Part shown: piece after piece, positions 1 through 5,677 of the stretch | How positions within the stretch are numbered: position 1 is the first letter of the stretch | How the letters are laid out: each line of letters starts with the position of its first letter | NCBI GenBank assembly: GCA_937884735.1 | Contig: CAKZYI010000793.1 | Location: 1 to 9,059, forward strand | From: an uncultured Pleurocapsa sp. | Lineage (GTDB): Bacteria > Cyanobacteriota > Cyanobacteriia > Cyanobacteriales > Xenococcaceae | Direction of reading: 5' to 3' | Length of the DNA stretch: 9,059 nt | The notes under the pieces: model-generated | Databases searched by the model: none | What the model was told of the DNA's origin: nothing | The model's input: the letters and a program-made list of their open reading frames with translations, nothing else | Program-made: the position numbers and the translations under genes

Positions 1-392
1 CTAATCATAGTAGCAGGTGCAGGATGTTTTCTTTCTTGATTAAGCCAAAATATGGGATGAAATATCTGTATTGCAGTATGGCTATCCATCGTCGGAATGA
101 TTTCTGTAATCATGCTTAAATTACGATAAATAAATTCGCACAGCCTAACATTATCTTCAACTGCACCATTTACAAATAGTTCAAAATCAGGAATACAAAA
201 AGTATTTTGCACATCGATTAATAATAAACCAACTTGTTTTTTATCTGTAAATGCTGGTTTTATATTATTGAATTGTGCCCAAGTTTCTGCTTCTGCTGCA
301 CGCTTTTGGTAAGGTACGCGATAAATTTCTTTTACCTTATTAGAATTGAAAAAATCTGGTTTATCAAAATTATTTTTACGAGTAATATTCAT
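1..392 (-). CDS. Nicotinamidase/isochorismatase-family cysteine hydrolase (3' end outside window)
   Basis: The reverse strand from an ATG at 390-392 is open to the window edge, giving 130 residues without a stop. Residues 54-68 (VGLLLIDVQNTFCIP) match the first strand of isochorismatase-like hydrolases, with D60 as the probable catalytic Asp. Residues 101-105 (TMDSH) followed by H112 resemble the metal-binding D-x-H region of nicotinamidases. The catalytic Cys would lie beyond the edge. The family cleaves amides such as nicotinamide, or vinyl ethers such as isochorismate. The core is preceded by about 50 extra residues, whereas in standard PncA the catalytic Asp is near residue 10, so this is a long variant and the substrate is uncertain. 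It is divergent from an NrtR-type NAD regulator across 222 bp, which favours a role in NAD salvage by inference. No clear ribosome binding site precedes the start, but two TAATGAG heptamers lie at 400-413. Confidence 0.8.
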   Translation of the reverse strand, partial: MNITRKNNFDKPDFFNSNKVKEIYRVPYQKRAAEAETWAQFNNIKPAFTDKKQVGLLLIDVQNTFCIPDFELFVNGAVEDNVRLCEFIYRNLSMITEIIPTMDSHTAIQIFHPIFWLNQERKHPAPATMI

Positions 393-399
393 GAATAAT

Positions 400-413
400 T
401 AATGAGTAATGAG
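400..413. repeat. Two tandem TAATGAG heptamers
   Basis: TAATGAG is repeated twice head to tail, 8 bp upstream of the hydrolase start. A single further copy lies at 7648-7654. Such heptamer runs resemble the short tandemly repeated repetitive sequences of cyanobacterial intergenic DNA. With only two units, chance cannot be excluded. Confidence 0.4.
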
Positions 414-451
414 TGTCCTAATTAATTTATATTTATATTGTTATGTATGGT

Positions 452-459
452 GCGATCGC
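452..459. repeat. HIP1 octamer GCGATCGC (one of nine in the window)
   Basis: This is a perfect HIP1 palindrome, the highly iterated octamer of many cyanobacteria. Other perfect copies start at 880, 2521, 4548, 5791, 6287, 6890, 7999 and 8878. Near matches such as GCGATCGG (6944) and GCGATCGA (8447) also occur. The density is far above chance in AT-rich DNA and is the main taxonomic clue here. Confidence 0.9.
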
Positions 460-512
460 TTTTTATCGAGAATTAATCTTTCTTTTTAGATTGGTGACAG
501 AACAACTTGCTT

Positions 513-529
513 AGTGTAAAATTTACACT
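513..529. promoter_or_regulatory. Probable NrtR operator, site 1
   Basis: AGTGTAAAATTTACACT is a perfect inverted repeat with 8-base arms around one central base. It contains the GT-N7-AC core described for NrtR operators. It lies 86 bp upstream of the NrtR-like regulator and 121 bp upstream of the divergent hydrolase. Autoregulation and control of the hydrolase are inferred from position. Confidence 0.65.
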
Positions 530-545
530 TTGTCTTTGTAGGATA

Positions 546-560
546 GTGTTAAAACTACAC
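546..560. promoter_or_regulatory. Probable NrtR operator, site 2
   Basis: GTGTTAAAACTACAC keeps the outer GTGT/ACAC arms and the 7-base spacer of site 1, but its central bases are not symmetrical. Its centre (553) is 32 bp from that of site 1 (521), close to three helical turns. Two dimers could therefore bind the same DNA face. Its weaker symmetry suggests a lower-affinity partner site. Confidence 0.55.
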
Positions 561-614
561 AATGTCAAGGTAAAATTACAAAACAAGCATTGATCGCAAA
601 TCATTAGCCAAGCA

Positions 615-1307
615 ATGAACTATAGTTATAAATACCCAAAGCCATCTGTCACGGTAGACTGTGTTGTTTTTGGTTTGGATGATGCTCAGAAGTTAAAGAT
701 ATTGCTGATCCAAAGAGGAATTTCGCCTTATGAAGGCAAATGGGCGTTACCAGGGGGATTTATTAAACTAGATGAATCAATTGAAGCAGCAGCAGTCAGG
801 GAATTAAAAGAAGAGACGGGGATAGATCGGGTATTTCTCGAACAGCTTTATACTTTTGGAGAAGTAAATCGAGATCCACGCGATCGCATTATTACGATAG
901 CTTACTATGCTTTGATTAATATAGGGGAGTATACTATTCAAGCTCGAACCGATGCTAGAAATGCCGAGTGGTTTTCGGCAAAGGAATTACCAGACTTGGC
1001 TTTCGATCATCAAAAGATTTTGGGTGTAGCCAAACAAAGATTAAAAGGGAAGCTACGCTATCAGCCAATTGGCTTTGAGTTATTACCAACCAAGTTTACT
1101 TTGACTCAGCTACAAAAGCTTTATGAAACTGTATTAGAACAAAAGCTAGATAAACGGAATTTCCGCAATAAGATATTAAAAATGAAATTGCTTGTAGATA
1201 TAGAAGAGATGCAAGCAGGGGTTTCTCATCGTCCAGCCAAATTGTATCAGTTTGACAAGAATAGATATAAAGAATTAGAACAAGCAGGATTTAACTTTGA
1301 AATTTAG
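615..1307 (+). CDS. nrtR: NrtR-type Nudix/winged-helix transcriptional regulator of NAD metabolism
   Basis: The 230-residue protein has the two-domain layout of NrtR regulators. Residues about 10-140 form a Nudix domain; residues 48-70 fit G-x5-E-x7-R-E-U-x-E-E-x-G-U exactly, with G48, E54, R62, E63, E66, E67 and G69 present. Residues about 155-228 form the C-terminal winged-helix domain typical of the family, including the RNFRNKILKM stretch at 181-190. In the family, the Nudix domain senses ADP-ribose or related NAD-derived ligands and the winged helix represses NAD biosynthesis, salvage or transport genes. Two GTGT-N7-ACAC palindromes upstream fit autoregulation, and the divergent nicotinamidase-like gene fits as a target. 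The ATG at 615 keeps the whole Nudix fold, though no strong Shine-Dalgarno sequence precedes it. Because the Nudix box is intact, residual hydrolase activity is possible. The gene appears monocistronic and ends convergent with the next one. Confidence 0.88.
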   Translation: MNYSYKYPKPSVTVDCVVFGLDDAQKLKILLIQRGISPYEGKWALPGGFIKLDESIEAAAVRELKEETGIDRVFLEQLYTFGEVNRDPRDRIITIAYYALINIGEYTIQARTDARNAEWFSAKELPDLAFDHQKILGVAKQRLKGKLRYQPIGFELLPTKFTLTQLQKLYETVLEQKLDKRNFRNKILKMKLLVDIEEMQAGVSHRPAKLYQFDKNRYKELEQAGFNFEI

Positions 1308-1340
1308 TAATGCAAAAGAGCTTCATAACAATATTAAACT

Positions 1341-1356
1341 TAGTTTTACTCAACTA
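1341..1356. terminator. Weak AT-rich hairpin between convergent genes
   Basis: TAGTT and AACTA form a 5-bp stem with a 6-base loop in the 51-bp gap between the convergent nrtR and membrane-protein genes. It is short, has no GC content to speak of and no clean T-tract. Its position suits a shared terminator but the sequence support is thin. Confidence 0.2.
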
Positions 1357-1358
1357 GA

Positions 1359-2039
1359 TTAAGGATTAAAATCTGGGAAAACTCTTTCTAATGTTTCTTT
1401 GCCGAATCTAGTTAGATATAGCTCCATTGCATCAATAGATTCTTTTTTTTCTTTTAAGTCATACTCAAAAAGTTTTTTCTCATTTTCTTTTAAAGTTCCA
1501 GGTATATTATTGGTTATCTTTGCTTTGATTTCATCAGTGCTGAGATTGCTATATTGATTTACTTTATTCTCTACGTAATTTCTGACTTCATTAAATTCAT
1601 TCAACTCAATTGTTCTGAGCAACCAAGGTTCAAATATTTGCACAATGCTATCTATACCGACAGGAAAAGGATTAGAACCCGCATTCACTGTAAATAGTTT
1701 TATTTTAAGAAATCCTTTTGTCCCAATTCCAATTAAGACAGCTTTCCACCAAGGATTAGATAAACCCAATCCTTCAATTTTTACCGAACCAGATTCGATC
1801 AAAGTGTCTAAGACAAACACAATAAAGAAAGCAAAAAAACCATATATAATTCCGTAAATATGTAAAGATTGCTTTTTGATAATAAAAGAGCTAGTACGGG
1901 GATATTTTGATGTGATTAATTCTAAGATGGTAAATAAATAGGCAATAAAAAAGGCTAGTAATGGTGGTGTCCATCTAGCCAAATCTATAAAGGCTGGTGA
2001 ATTAGAGTTTATCTGAGAAAATAATTGCAATAAAAACAC
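1359..2039 (-). CDS. Membrane protein of unknown function
   Basis: I do not recognise this 226-residue protein. It has clear hydrophobic segments at about residues 24-43 and 60-80, and a shorter one at 97-107 that may be a third membrane segment or a re-entrant stretch. A conserved-looking centre (residues 106-141, rich in G, P, F and W) follows, then a charged, largely helical and probably cytoplasmic C-terminus (about 145-226). The predicted start is a GTG at 2037-2039. The frame stays open a further 33 bases to a TAA but offers no ATG or TTG there, and no clear ribosome binding site is visible. It lies 38 bp downstream of the small winged-helix gene on the same strand, so the two are probably co-transcribed. 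It converges on nrtR. A membrane partner or effector role is possible from context but not shown. Confidence 0.72.
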   Translation of the reverse strand: MFLLQLFSQINSNSPAFIDLARWTPPLLAFFIAYLFTILELITSKYPRTSSFIIKKQSLHIYGIIYGFFAFFIVFVLDTLIESGSVKIEGLGLSNPWWKAVLIGIGTKGFLKIKLFTVNAGSNPFPVGIDSIVQIFEPWLLRTIELNEFNEVRNYVENKVNQYSNLSTDEIKAKITNNIPGTLKENEKKLFEYDLKEKKESIDAMELYLTRFGKETLERVFPDFNP

Positions 2040-2077
2040 TATTGGAATTGATTTAGGTAAATTAATCCCAATTTAAA

Positions 2078-2296
2078 CTACTTCCGTTTAACATATTGTC
2101 TATTTTCTTTGACTATGACTTGAATTAGATTATCTCTGTCTAATCGATCTATGTATGGCTGTAATTCTGCAACGCTACGACCATGTAATTTTGCGATGTA
2201 GTCTACTGGAATTGGTTTCCGATATTCTCGGACAGTATTATATATGGAAGTGTTGATGCCTAATCTTTGTCGAGGATCTTGTAGTGAGTAAACCAT
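2078..2296 (-). CDS. Small winged-helix-like DNA-binding protein
   Basis: The 72-residue protein looks like a single winged-helix domain with little else. A first helix spans about residues 16-26. A second, VDYIAKLHG, spans 31-39. A probable recognition helix, SVAELQPYIDRLDRDN, spans 41-56. A basic beta-wing runs through 57-72. The pattern resembles MarR/TrmB-type folds, in which helix 3 reads DNA. The start is the ATG at 2294-2296, with a weak GAGA about 8 bases upstream. It is the first gene of a probable two-gene minus-strand unit with the membrane protein 38 bp downstream. It is divergent from the HTH-NACHT gene across 219 bp, so it may repress its own promoter, the NACHT promoter, or both. 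That regulatory link is inference. No effector or ligand domain is present. Confidence 0.7.
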   Translation of the reverse strand: MVYSLQDPRQRLGINTSIYNTVREYRKPIPVDYIAKLHGRSVAELQPYIDRLDRDNLIQVIVKENRQYVKRK

Positions 2297-2427
2297 TATT
2301 TTTCTCAGGGATGTTTTAGATAAACTTCTCTACCTCTATTAAGACAAATCTTTGCTTGAGAAGCGGCATGAGTATTTTTTTGAAGCATGGTGAATATTCA
2401 GCTATATAAATTGCCACTATTCAAAAT

Positions 2428-2450
2428 AGTTCAAAACTATAGTTGAAACT
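2428..2450. promoter_or_regulatory. Cluster of AGTT/AACT half-sites, possible operator
   Basis: Four half-sites alternate in order: AGTT at 2428, AACT at 2435, AGTT at 2441 and AACT at 2447. They create two AGTT-N(2-3)-AACT palindromes and a central perfect AACTATAGTT palindrome (2435-2444). The cluster lies just upstream of the TATAAT at 2479, in the shared intergenic region of the NACHT and winged-helix genes. Either of these DNA-binding proteins could be the binder; which one is unknown. Confidence 0.4.
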
Positions 2451-2478
2451 GTGTTTTTTGTCTGACTTATGTCAAAGT

Positions 2479-2484
2479 TATAAT
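2479..2484 (+). promoter_or_regulatory. Probable -10 box of the HTH-NACHT gene
   Basis: A perfect TATAAT lies 31 bp upstream of the ATG at 2516. The best -35 candidates are poor: TTGTCT at 2458 gives a 15-bp spacer and TTTTTG at 2455 gives 18 bp. The promoter may therefore depend on an activator or be weak. Transcription would start near 2491, leaving a short leader of about 25 bases. Confidence 0.5.
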
Positions 2485-2515
2485 AAATAAGACAGCAAAA
2501 ATAAAAGATTTTTCT

Positions 2516-4009
2516 ATGGGGCGATCGCTACAGGTAGAAGCAAGACATATAGATTTTGTTAAATCTAAAGTTAAATTGAAAGGATTTCCCAGCCAAAGTG
2601 CGTTGGCGATGGAATTGGGTTTATCCCGCGCTACGGTAAATAACTTTCTCAATGGTAAGCCAGTTGATTATCTTAACTTTGTAGAGATTAGCGAAAAGCT
2701 TGGGTTAAGTTGGCTAGAAATATCCTTACAAGACGAGCCAATTAGGGAAGATGGTGTTTTAGTTAAGAAGAAAGTTTTTGCTCTCAACAGCGAAATTAAA
2801 GTTAACTTCAAGGATTTATTTAAAGCCTTAACTAAAGCTTTGGTAGAATTGAAATTGGGCAATATTGCTAAATTACCAGGAGATATTATTGATGCTTTGT
2901 ATTCTGTTAGTTTAGATCTCAATTCTTCTACTATTGCTTGGTTGTTAATTTTCAGATCTCTCAGTCGAGCAATATTTAGTTTGGTTGACGATAATAAGGA
3001 ATTGTTTGCCTACGAGTATAAAAATTTTGATGCTATCGAAGAGGTAATTGAATTTTCTTTAGAAGAATCGGAAATAATAATAAATCGCAACTTTTTCAAT
3101 CGACCAAAAGATTTAACTATCCTCAAAGAAATTGAGACTCCATTTAAACAATGGTTGAAACTTTATGGATTGAATGAATCACAAGCAAGATCAATTTGTA
3201 ATAGATTACCCAGCTATTTTGTCTTTGCTTTAAATAATGAATGGCGCGATCACGAACCTGAATACGCTCAATTACACAAGCATTTAATAACTCCTTTTAC
3301 TCAAGTAGGAAACAGAGAACAATCTTGGCTGCGTTATTCAGCTTGGTTGCAAAAACAAGTAGACGAACCGATGTTTTCGGAGGCGTTTGGTTTGCGCCAG
3401 GTATATGTCGAACCTAGAGCTTATTACGAGCAAGAAATAGAAACTAATAAAGATCGAAAATCAAGAAATAAAGCAGAAAAAGAATATCAAAAGGTAGTAG
3501 TATATCTAGAAACTTATTTAGACAATTGGCTAGAGAAAGAAAATAAAGACGATGCTGTAAAAATAATTAGTGGCGATCCTGGTGCAGGCAAATCTTCTTT
3601 TTCTAAGATGTTTGCCTCTAGACAAGTAGAGAAAAGCAATATACCAGTCTTGTTTATTCCCCTACATCATTTCGAGCCGACGGGAGACTTAGTAGAAGCA
3701 ATTGCTAGATTTACTCGTGATGATGAATATTTATCTTATAACTTGTTGGATGGAGAACTAAAAGAATCGAGATTATTAATTATCTTTGATGGACTCGACG
3801 AACTATCGATGCAGGGTAAATTAGGGGCAGAAGTTGCCAGGAATTTTATTAATGAAGTGCAACAAACTGTTAGTCGTATTAATTACCATCACATCCACTT
3901 ACAGGTAATCATTAGTGGTAGACCAATTATCATTTCATCCAATCAAAGTTTAATTCGTAAATCAGAACAGATATTGCATAATCTGCCTTATTTTATTCCA
4001 GAAAATTAA
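2516..4009 (+). CDS. N-terminal part of split NACHT ATPase: helix-turn-helix plus nucleotide-binding domain
   Basis: This 497-residue product starts at the ATG at 2516, with a HIP1 octamer directly after it. Residues about 11-66 look like an Xre-type helix-turn-helix (SQSALAMELGLSRATVNNFL at 26-45). Residues about 85-300 are a mainly helical linker I cannot assign. The NACHT NTPase follows. Walker A is GDPGAGKS at 353-360. Walker B is LIIFDGLDEL at 421-430, with the DGLDE acidic cluster typical of NACHT rather than plain AAA proteins. A sensor-like VIISGRP lies at 464-470. NACHT STAND proteins act as nucleotide-switched oligomeric sensors, and several bacterial ones defend against phage. The product ends at a TAA just after LPYFIPEN, before the winged-helix part of the switch module. 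On its own it would lack the regulatory half. Confidence 0.8.
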   Translation: MGRSLQVEARHIDFVKSKVKLKGFPSQSALAMELGLSRATVNNFLNGKPVDYLNFVEISEKLGLSWLEISLQDEPIREDGVLVKKKVFALNSEIKVNFKDLFKALTKALVELKLGNIAKLPGDIIDALYSVSLDLNSSTIAWLLIFRSLSRAIFSLVDDNKELFAYEYKNFDAIEEVIEFSLEESEIIINRNFFNRPKDLTILKEIETPFKQWLKLYGLNESQARSICNRLPSYFVFALNNEWRDHEPEYAQLHKHLITPFTQVGNREQSWLRYSAWLQKQVDEPMFSEAFGLRQVYVEPRAYYEQEIETNKDRKSRNKAEKEYQKVVVYLETYLDNWLEKENKDDAVKIISGDPGAGKSSFSKMFASRQVEKSNIPVLFIPLHHFEPTGDLVEAIARFTRDDEYLSYNLLDGELKESRLLIIFDGLDELSMQGKLGAEVARNFINEVQQTVSRINYHHIHLQVIISGRPIIISSNQSLIRKSEQILHNLPYFIPEN

Positions 4010-4036
4010 AGAGATAATTATCAAGTTCAAAATAAT

Positions 4037-5584
4037 TTGCTAGAAGAAGATAGACGCAATCTTTGGTGGCGAAAATACGGCGAGGCAACGGGTAATAATT
4101 ACGCAAAAATGCCCGCTGAATTAAGTCTTGATAATTTATTAGAAATTACCAGCCAACCTCTATTAAATTATCTAGTTGCTCTAAGTTATAGGCGCAGTAA
4201 AGACGACAGCATAGATCCGAAAAATAAAATAGTTTTCTCAAAAGATACCAATCTCAATGCTATCTATAAGGACTTATTAAAATCCGTTTATGACAGAGGT
4301 TGGGAAAAAAAGCAACATCCAACACTCAAAGAAGTTGAATATCCTCAATTTGTTCGTATTCTTGAAGAAATAGCCCTAGCAGCTTGGCATGGAAATGGAC
4401 GCACCAAAACCGTCAGAGAGATTGAAGCCTACTGCGAAAATAGTGGCTTAAAAGGTATCTTAAAAATATTTACTGAAGGTGCAAAAGCAGGAGTAACCAA
4501 TTTACTAATATCTTTCTTCTTTCGTCAAAACGGTATTAGTAATACAGGCGATCGCACTTTTGAATTTACCCATAAAAGCTTTGGCGAATATTTAACCGCA
4601 ATACGCATTGTTAGAGAATTACGCAAGATAAATAAACAACTAAAAAGAAGAAAAGACGATCCTGATGATGGCTGGGATGAAAAACAAGCCTTAACTCGCT
4701 GGATAAATATTTTAGGAAAATCGGCTATTGATATTTATCTGTTTGAATTTATCCGTAATGAAGTTACTTTACAAGATAAAGAAGAGGTTGCAGGCTGGCA
4801 AAAGACTCTATCCCATCTAATTGGCTATATGTTACGCCAAGGGATGCCAATGGAAAGACAAGATCCTCGTCCATCATATAAAGAAGAATGCCGACAAAGT
4901 AGAAACGCAGAAGAAGCTTTGTTAATAGTATTGAGTGCTTGTGCTAGACATACCAAAGAAATATCTAATATCCCATGGCAATCAGAAGAATACAGTTTTG
5001 CCAGATGGTTATCGCGATTAAAAAATCAGATTGAAGAAAACGACAAAATTATAGTCAATCAATGTCTTGCTTGGTTAAATCTTGAAGGAGCTAATCTTTA
5101 TGGTGCTGTTCTCAATAAAGCTAATCTTTACGGGACTATTCTTGATGAAGCTTATCTTTACAACGCTAATTTTTACATAGCTAACCTTGACGGGGCTAGT
5201 TTTAGAGAGGCTAATCTTGAAGGAGCAGATCTTGAAGATGCTTATCTGAGAAAAGCTAGTCTTGAAGGAGCTAATCTTAAAAGGGCTAATCTTAGAAAGA
5301 CTAATCTTTACGGAGCTGATCTTAGAGAAGCTGACTTTAGAGGGGCGGATCTTGAAGGAGCTAATTTTTACAGGGCAGATCTTAGAGGGGCAGATCTTGA
5401 AGAAGCTAATTTTTATGGGGCTTGTCTTGAAGAAGCCAATCTTAACGGGGCTAATTTTAGAGGAGCTAATCTTCAAGGGGCTAATCTTTACGGTGCTTGT
5501 CTTTTCAAGATTAATATTGAAGGGGCTAATTTTAGAGGAGCTAATCTTCACAAGACTAATCTTTACGGGGCTAAACTAGATTGA
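4037..5584 (+). CDS. C-terminal part of split NACHT ATPase: STAND helical region and pentapeptide repeats
   Basis: This open frame is in phase with the upstream half. A TTG at 4037 is the first plausible start and the first ATG is at 4109. No well-spaced Shine-Dalgarno sequence precedes either, so independent translation is doubtful. Counting from 4037, residues 1-345 continue the STAND module; FEFTHKSFGEYLTA at 175-188 resembles the motif at the end of NACHT NTPase modules. Residues 347-511 form 33 uninterrupted pentapeptides of the A(D/N)LxG type, ending in AKLD. Such repeats fold into a right-handed quadrilateral beta-helix, often used for protein-protein contact. In STAND proteins the C-terminal repeats usually act as the sensor, so this tail may recognise the trigger; that is inference. 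A hairpin overlaps the stop codon. Confidence 0.72.
   Translation: MLEEDRRNLWWRKYGEATGNNYAKMPAELSLDNLLEITSQPLLNYLVALSYRRSKDDSIDPKNKIVFSKDTNLNAIYKDLLKSVYDRGWEKKQHPTLKEVEYPQFVRILEEIALAAWHGNGRTKTVREIEAYCENSGLKGILKIFTEGAKAGVTNLLISFFFRQNGISNTGDRTFEFTHKSFGEYLTAIRIVRELRKINKQLKRRKDDPDDGWDEKQALTRWINILGKSAIDIYLFEFIRNEVTLQDKEEVAGWQKTLSHLIGYMLRQGMPMERQDPRPSYKEECRQSRNAEEALLIVLSACARHTKEISNIPWQSEEYSFARWLSRLKNQIEENDKIIVNQCLAWLNLEGANLYGAVLNKANLYGTILDEAYLYNANFYIANLDGASFREANLEGADLEDAYLRKASLEGANLKRANLRKTNLYGADLREADFRGADLEGANFYRADLRGADLEEANFYGACLEEANLNGANFRGANLQGANLYGACLFKINIEGANFRGANLHKTNLYGAKLD
5075..5581 (+). repeat. Pentapeptide-repeat coding array (15-nt units)
   Basis: There are thirty-three 15-nt units plus a partial one, each encoding A(D/N)LxG-like pentapeptides. 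Many units share gctaatctt. A 29-nt stretch is exactly repeated at 5447-5475 and 5522-5550, 75 nt (five pentapeptides) apart, pointing to a recent internal duplication. The low-complexity DNA leaves long open frames on other strands that are not genes. Confidence 0.9.
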
Positions 5585-5608
5585 AATAGTGTTTACTGCA
5601 CTTTTCAA
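5581..5608 (+). terminator. Hairpin overlapping the NACHT gene stop codon
   Basis: TTGAAA-T-AGTG (5581-5591) pairs with CACTTTTCAA (5599-5608), giving a 10-bp stem with one bulged T and a 7-base loop. No T-tract follows. It may be a weak terminator or a transcript-stabilising 3' hairpin. Its position at the end of a long gene supports a real structure. Confidence 0.35.
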
Positions 5609-5641
5609 AACCAGTCAATGATGATTTTGCCAAAAGTCTAC

Positions 5642-5647
5642 TATAAT
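5642..5647 (+). promoter_or_regulatory. Possible -10 box of the symporter gene
   Basis: A perfect TATAAT lies 30 bp before the ATG at 5678. No good -35 hexamer is found at normal spacing; TTGCCA at 5627 is only 9 bp away. It would allow the symporter to be transcribed separately from the NACHT gene. Confidence 0.35.
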
Positions 5648-5677
5648 AAGGCACTTTAAACAGGCAAATCCGAACCC

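Larger units (their letters stand above)
2516..5584 (+). pseudogene. HTH-NACHT-pentapeptide STAND ATPase gene interrupted by one in-frame TAA
   Basis: Reading one frame from 2516 to the TGA at 5582-5584 gives 1022 sense-frame codons with a single TAA at 4007-4009. The upstream part holds the HTH, Walker A, Walker B and sensor motifs. The downstream part resumes in the same frame with the rest of the NTPase module, including FEFTHKSFGEYLTA, a motif found C-terminal to the nucleotide-binding fold in NACHT proteins, and then the pentapeptide tail. A complete STAND protein needs both parts, so they almost certainly derive from one gene. The stop could be a recent nonsense mutation, a base error, or a readthrough site. 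Nothing else in the frame is broken, which argues against old decay. Whether two functional polypeptides are made cannot be decided here; the halves are listed separately. Confidence 0.65.

Noticed and set aside
569..580. Possible third NrtR box (ggtaaaattaca)
   Set aside because: The GT and AC are separated by 6 rather than 7 bases and the outer arms do not match the other two sites.
1645..1857. Plus-strand 70-codon open frame
   Set aside because: It is antisense to the membrane-protein gene and has no recognisable domain or ribosome site.
3990..4040. Frameshift as the cause of the NACHT gene break
   Set aside because: The coding frame is the same before and after the stop, so a base substitution or in-frame change explains it and a frameshift does not.
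5075..5551. Long open frame on the minus strand (158 codons), and another on plus at 5262-5579
   Set aside because: Both are shadows of the 15-nt pentapeptide repeats; their products are monotonous Lys/Ile/Ser-rich or Leu/Ile-rich repeats with no independent signals.
5075..5581. CRISPR-like or satellite array from the regular spacing
   Set aside because: The units are in-frame codons for pentapeptides inside a gene, with no unique spacers.
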